Positions 62,901-64,000 of a DNA stretch of 64,000 bases are shown here, piece by piece. The stretch lies in the NCBI GenBank assembly GCA_050331295.1, contig JBHJGZ010000002.1, positions 368,495-432,494 of the forward strand. Reading direction: 5' to 3'. Position 1 is the stretch's first letter; each line of letters starts with the position of its first letter. The notes under the pieces were generated by a model that worked only from the letters and a program-made list of their open reading frames with translations, had not been told where the DNA came from and did no database searches. The DNA comes from Kuafuiihalomonas sp050331295 (GTDB lineage: Bacteria; Myxococcota; Kuafuiibacteriia; Kuafuiibacteriales; Kuafuiibacteriaceae). Position numbers and translations under genes: made by a program.

Positions 62901-63083
62901 ATGAGTGCCCTGACCTCGTTGGCTGGGCTGTCCCCCCTCGTCTTTTTCCCGGGGTCGGGCTCCGAGCTCTATCGGGGCGTGGGGGCCATCGTTTTGGGAG
63001 GCCTCGCCCTTTCCACGATGCTCACCGTCTTCGTGGTACCCGCATTCTACAGCCTGATCGAGCGGGCCCGGGGACGCGCATGA
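59982..63083 (+). CDS. RND-family efflux pump (AcrB-like inner-membrane transporter)
   Basis: 1033 residues, twelve membrane segments and two large periplasmic loops. The N-terminal part (VRRPVSVLSGVILVCLLGAL, NTRWPGASPAEVESEILEEQ) is typical. TM4 carries AGMAFAVGMVVDNAIVVLEN with the proton-relay Asp, and the second half has AVGFIILIGVVVNNAILVVD. It uses the proton gradient to expel drugs, metals or lipids; residues do not tell which. GTG start two bases after the adaptor stop; its stop overlaps the next start (ATGA). Confidence 0.92.
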   Translation: MEDSGGLIGLAVRRPVSVLSGVILVCLLGALALMQLPLQLTPDIAIPTLTINTRWPGASPAEVESEILEEQEEALKTLTGLERMESEAEVDQAVLRLEMQVGTPTQEALVRATNLLSQVPDYPDAADQPVVESADDSGPPLAVLTVTARDGRDPGSYRTWVAENVQPRLDRIVGVSGSVLFGGQDREVRINFDPQALATRGFTIRRVADAVQAELRDVSAGDVTLGKRQLLVRTLLAPERPEDLEDVVLAHPPDRGPIRLRDVAEVQYGLRKPRARVLSDDRPSMVFLLFREAGTNVLEVTRAIRDEVQDVQRELLEARGLEMSVVSDQVEYIESALSLVRQNLVLGGVLAVLVLFVFLGSLRASAVISVAIPVCTLGTALGMAVLGRTINVISLAGMAFAVGMVVDNAIVVLENIDSHRQKHPSVSMAALMGTREVWGAVLASTLTTIVVFLPVITWRDEVGEILRDVAVAISLAVAMSLFVSVLVIPSFAAAFLAGETKVVRRSRIRDAAMRFKGLIGDLVASLVAKPSRALAVVLSTVVASGLTAWLLLPPMEYLPTGNRGFIFGLLVPPPGLSVEDMGRVGARLQDRMVPHVGHAKDGIPALQRWVFAGRPNRIFTGVGVENPEDTKEVVRWYREILKDVPGMFAIANQASIFGRSLSGARSIDVEIQGGDLTTLVGVGARLLEAIQQAIPGCQVRPQPSLEPGAPELHVRPNRDQVSRLGLSPADVGLAVDALVDGSIIGEVGPAGDVKVDVVLAAKNEGLRRTPAEIEAAPLASPSGQVVPLGSVAQVEEALGPTKIRRVERQRTISLDVSPPESVPLETAIDTIRELISAQQREGNIPYGVTTRLEGSAGDLERAKVRFGWVLLAAVVISYLLMSGLFEDFLAPVAVLVTVPFAAAGGIVNLRVVDLLLGPQPFDLVTAVGFIILIGVVVNNAILVVDGAMVRLQGGHDLADAVGMSVQSRLRPIFMSALTSLAGLSPLVFFPGSGSELYRGVGAIVLGGLALSTMLTVFVVPAFYSLIERARGRA

Positions 63084-64000
63084 TTTTGGCGCTCTTGCTC
63101 ATTTCCGCGCCCCTGACCCTGGAAGAAGCAGTCAGCGAGGCGCTTCGCCAAAACGAAACCCCGGCCTTGGTGCGGCAGCAGATCGTGAGCTCGGAAGCGG
63201 AGAAAAGGCGAGCCTTGGCGCGTGTTCTTCCTTCGTTCGACGTCTTGGGCTCCTACACCCGCCGTCTTCGGACCGCGACTCCGGGCGGATCCGCCGTGCG
63301 CGTGGCCAACGCCCTCAATGCCCAGATGAATCTGCAGAGCCGCGTTGTCGACGCACCGAGCATTCCTTTGCTCCAGGCGGCGGGAGACGACCTGGAGCAA
63401 ACCCTCGCGGCGGGCGAAGACGAGATTCGCAACTTTGCCTTCGATGTGGCGCAGGCCTTCTACGCGGTGCTCGCATCGGAGGGGCTGATCGAAGCAGCAG
63501 TGGAGCGCGTGCAACTGGCCGAGGTCACCGTCAACGACTCGAGGTCTCGCTTCCAGGCAGGGCTCGCAGGGCGAGGAGACGTCAATCGCTCCGCGCTCGA
63601 GCTCACCACTGCACGACTCGACCTCACCGACCTGCAGAACGTCCTCGTGCAAGCCAAGCTCACCTTGGGATTTCTGATCGGTCGACCGCTGAAGGAGTCC
63701 TTGAGCCCCGAGGTTCACCCCCTGGTTCCGAGCGGCTCGGTCCAGGAGCTCATTGCGCAGGCCCGACGGGATCGGCCGGACGTGGAAGCGGCGCGGTACG
63801 CACTCCGGGCTGCCGCACGTCGAGCGTTCGAGCCTTGGCTTCGCCTCGTCCCGTCGGTCGACCTGCTGGGCCAGCTTACGTTCACCAACGAGACCGGATT
63901 TCAAGGTCGGACGTTGGACGGAAGCCTTCAGCTCCTGGCGGTGTGGAATCTCTACGACGGAGGCATCCGCTACGCCGACCGCAAAGGCTTCGGTGCGGAG
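63080..64000 (+). CDS. TolC-like outer-membrane efflux protein, C-terminus outside window
   Basis: 307 residues are visible before the window ends. A very short leader (ILALLLISAP) precedes the TolC hairpins: TLEEAVSEALRQNETPALVR, VAQAFYAVLASEGLIEAAVE and AGLAGRGDVNRSALELTTAR, with the second repeat starting at ELIAQARRDRPDVEAARYAL. It should form the outer-membrane channel for the RND pump encoded just upstream, with ATGA coupling. The family is about 420-480 residues, so roughly a third is missing. Confidence 0.87.
   Translation, partial: MILALLLISAPLTLEEAVSEALRQNETPALVRQQIVSSEAEKRRALARVLPSFDVLGSYTRRLRTATPGGSAVRVANALNAQMNLQSRVVDAPSIPLLQAAGDDLEQTLAAGEDEIRNFAFDVAQAFYAVLASEGLIEAAVERVQLAEVTVNDSRSRFQAGLAGRGDVNRSALELTTARLDLTDLQNVLVQAKLTLGFLIGRPLKESLSPEVHPLVPSGSVQELIAQARRDRPDVEAARYALRAAARRAFEPWLRLVPSVDLLGQLTFTNETGFQGRTLDGSLQLLAVWNLYDGGIRYADRKGFGAE

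Overview
The window is a dense, GC-rich stretch of bacterial chromosome. The alternative complex III operon, the spd/mitochondrial-like EF-G, the many short lipoprotein signals and the ergothioneine pair together suggest an aerobic, heterotrophic Myxococcota-like (deltaproteobacterial) organism. This is an inference from gene content; there is no rRNA gene to settle it. I saw no tRNA, IS element, prophage or CRISPR array.

Layout. 1-11 kb: housekeeping and degradative genes, namely an S46 dipeptidyl peptidase (cut by the window start), cysteine synthase, a sterol-desaturase-family enzyme, a decayed patch, DUF488, a Nudix hydrolase coupled to a GH113-like glycosidase, an SPFH lipoprotein, pyroglutamyl peptidase, an RND/MMPL exporter and a tandem FKBP lipoprotein. 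11-16 kb: sucA-sucB of 2-oxoglutarate dehydrogenase, where SucA carries an inserted cyclic-nucleotide-binding domain. 16-30 kb: envelope and stress genes, including a TPR/transglutaminase lipoprotein, PhzF, a B12-binding radical SAM enzyme, a DsbA-like isomerase, YggT, NhaA, an SNF2 helicase, an exported M49 peptidase and an M23 peptidase. 30-37 kb: a PhoR/PhoB-type pair, EgtB-EgtD and a SpoU methyltransferase.

37-50.6 kb is the respiratory core. A CarH-like MerR/B12 regulator is divergent from actABCDEF (alternative complex III), which runs with overlapping genes into a small membrane gene, an SCO gene, another small membrane gene, and subunits I, III and IV of an A2-type cytochrome oxidase. 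The roughly 580-bp spacer between regulator and operon holds about five tandem 29-bp repeats plus further direct and inverted repeats. Subunit II (CuA) is absent from the operon; its expected slot holds a 103-residue two-helix protein.

50.6-64 kb: an alpha/beta hydrolase, a methyltransferase, a SurA/DsbA-like lipoprotein, the DUF2868/DUF3482 membrane protein-GTPase pair, an EF-G, and an RND tripartite efflux operon (adaptor, pump, TolC-like protein) that leaves the right edge.

The observations most worth following are the cNMP-domain SucA, the oxidase operon without subunit II, and the probable B12/light-type regulator facing the respiratory operon across a repeat-rich spacer.
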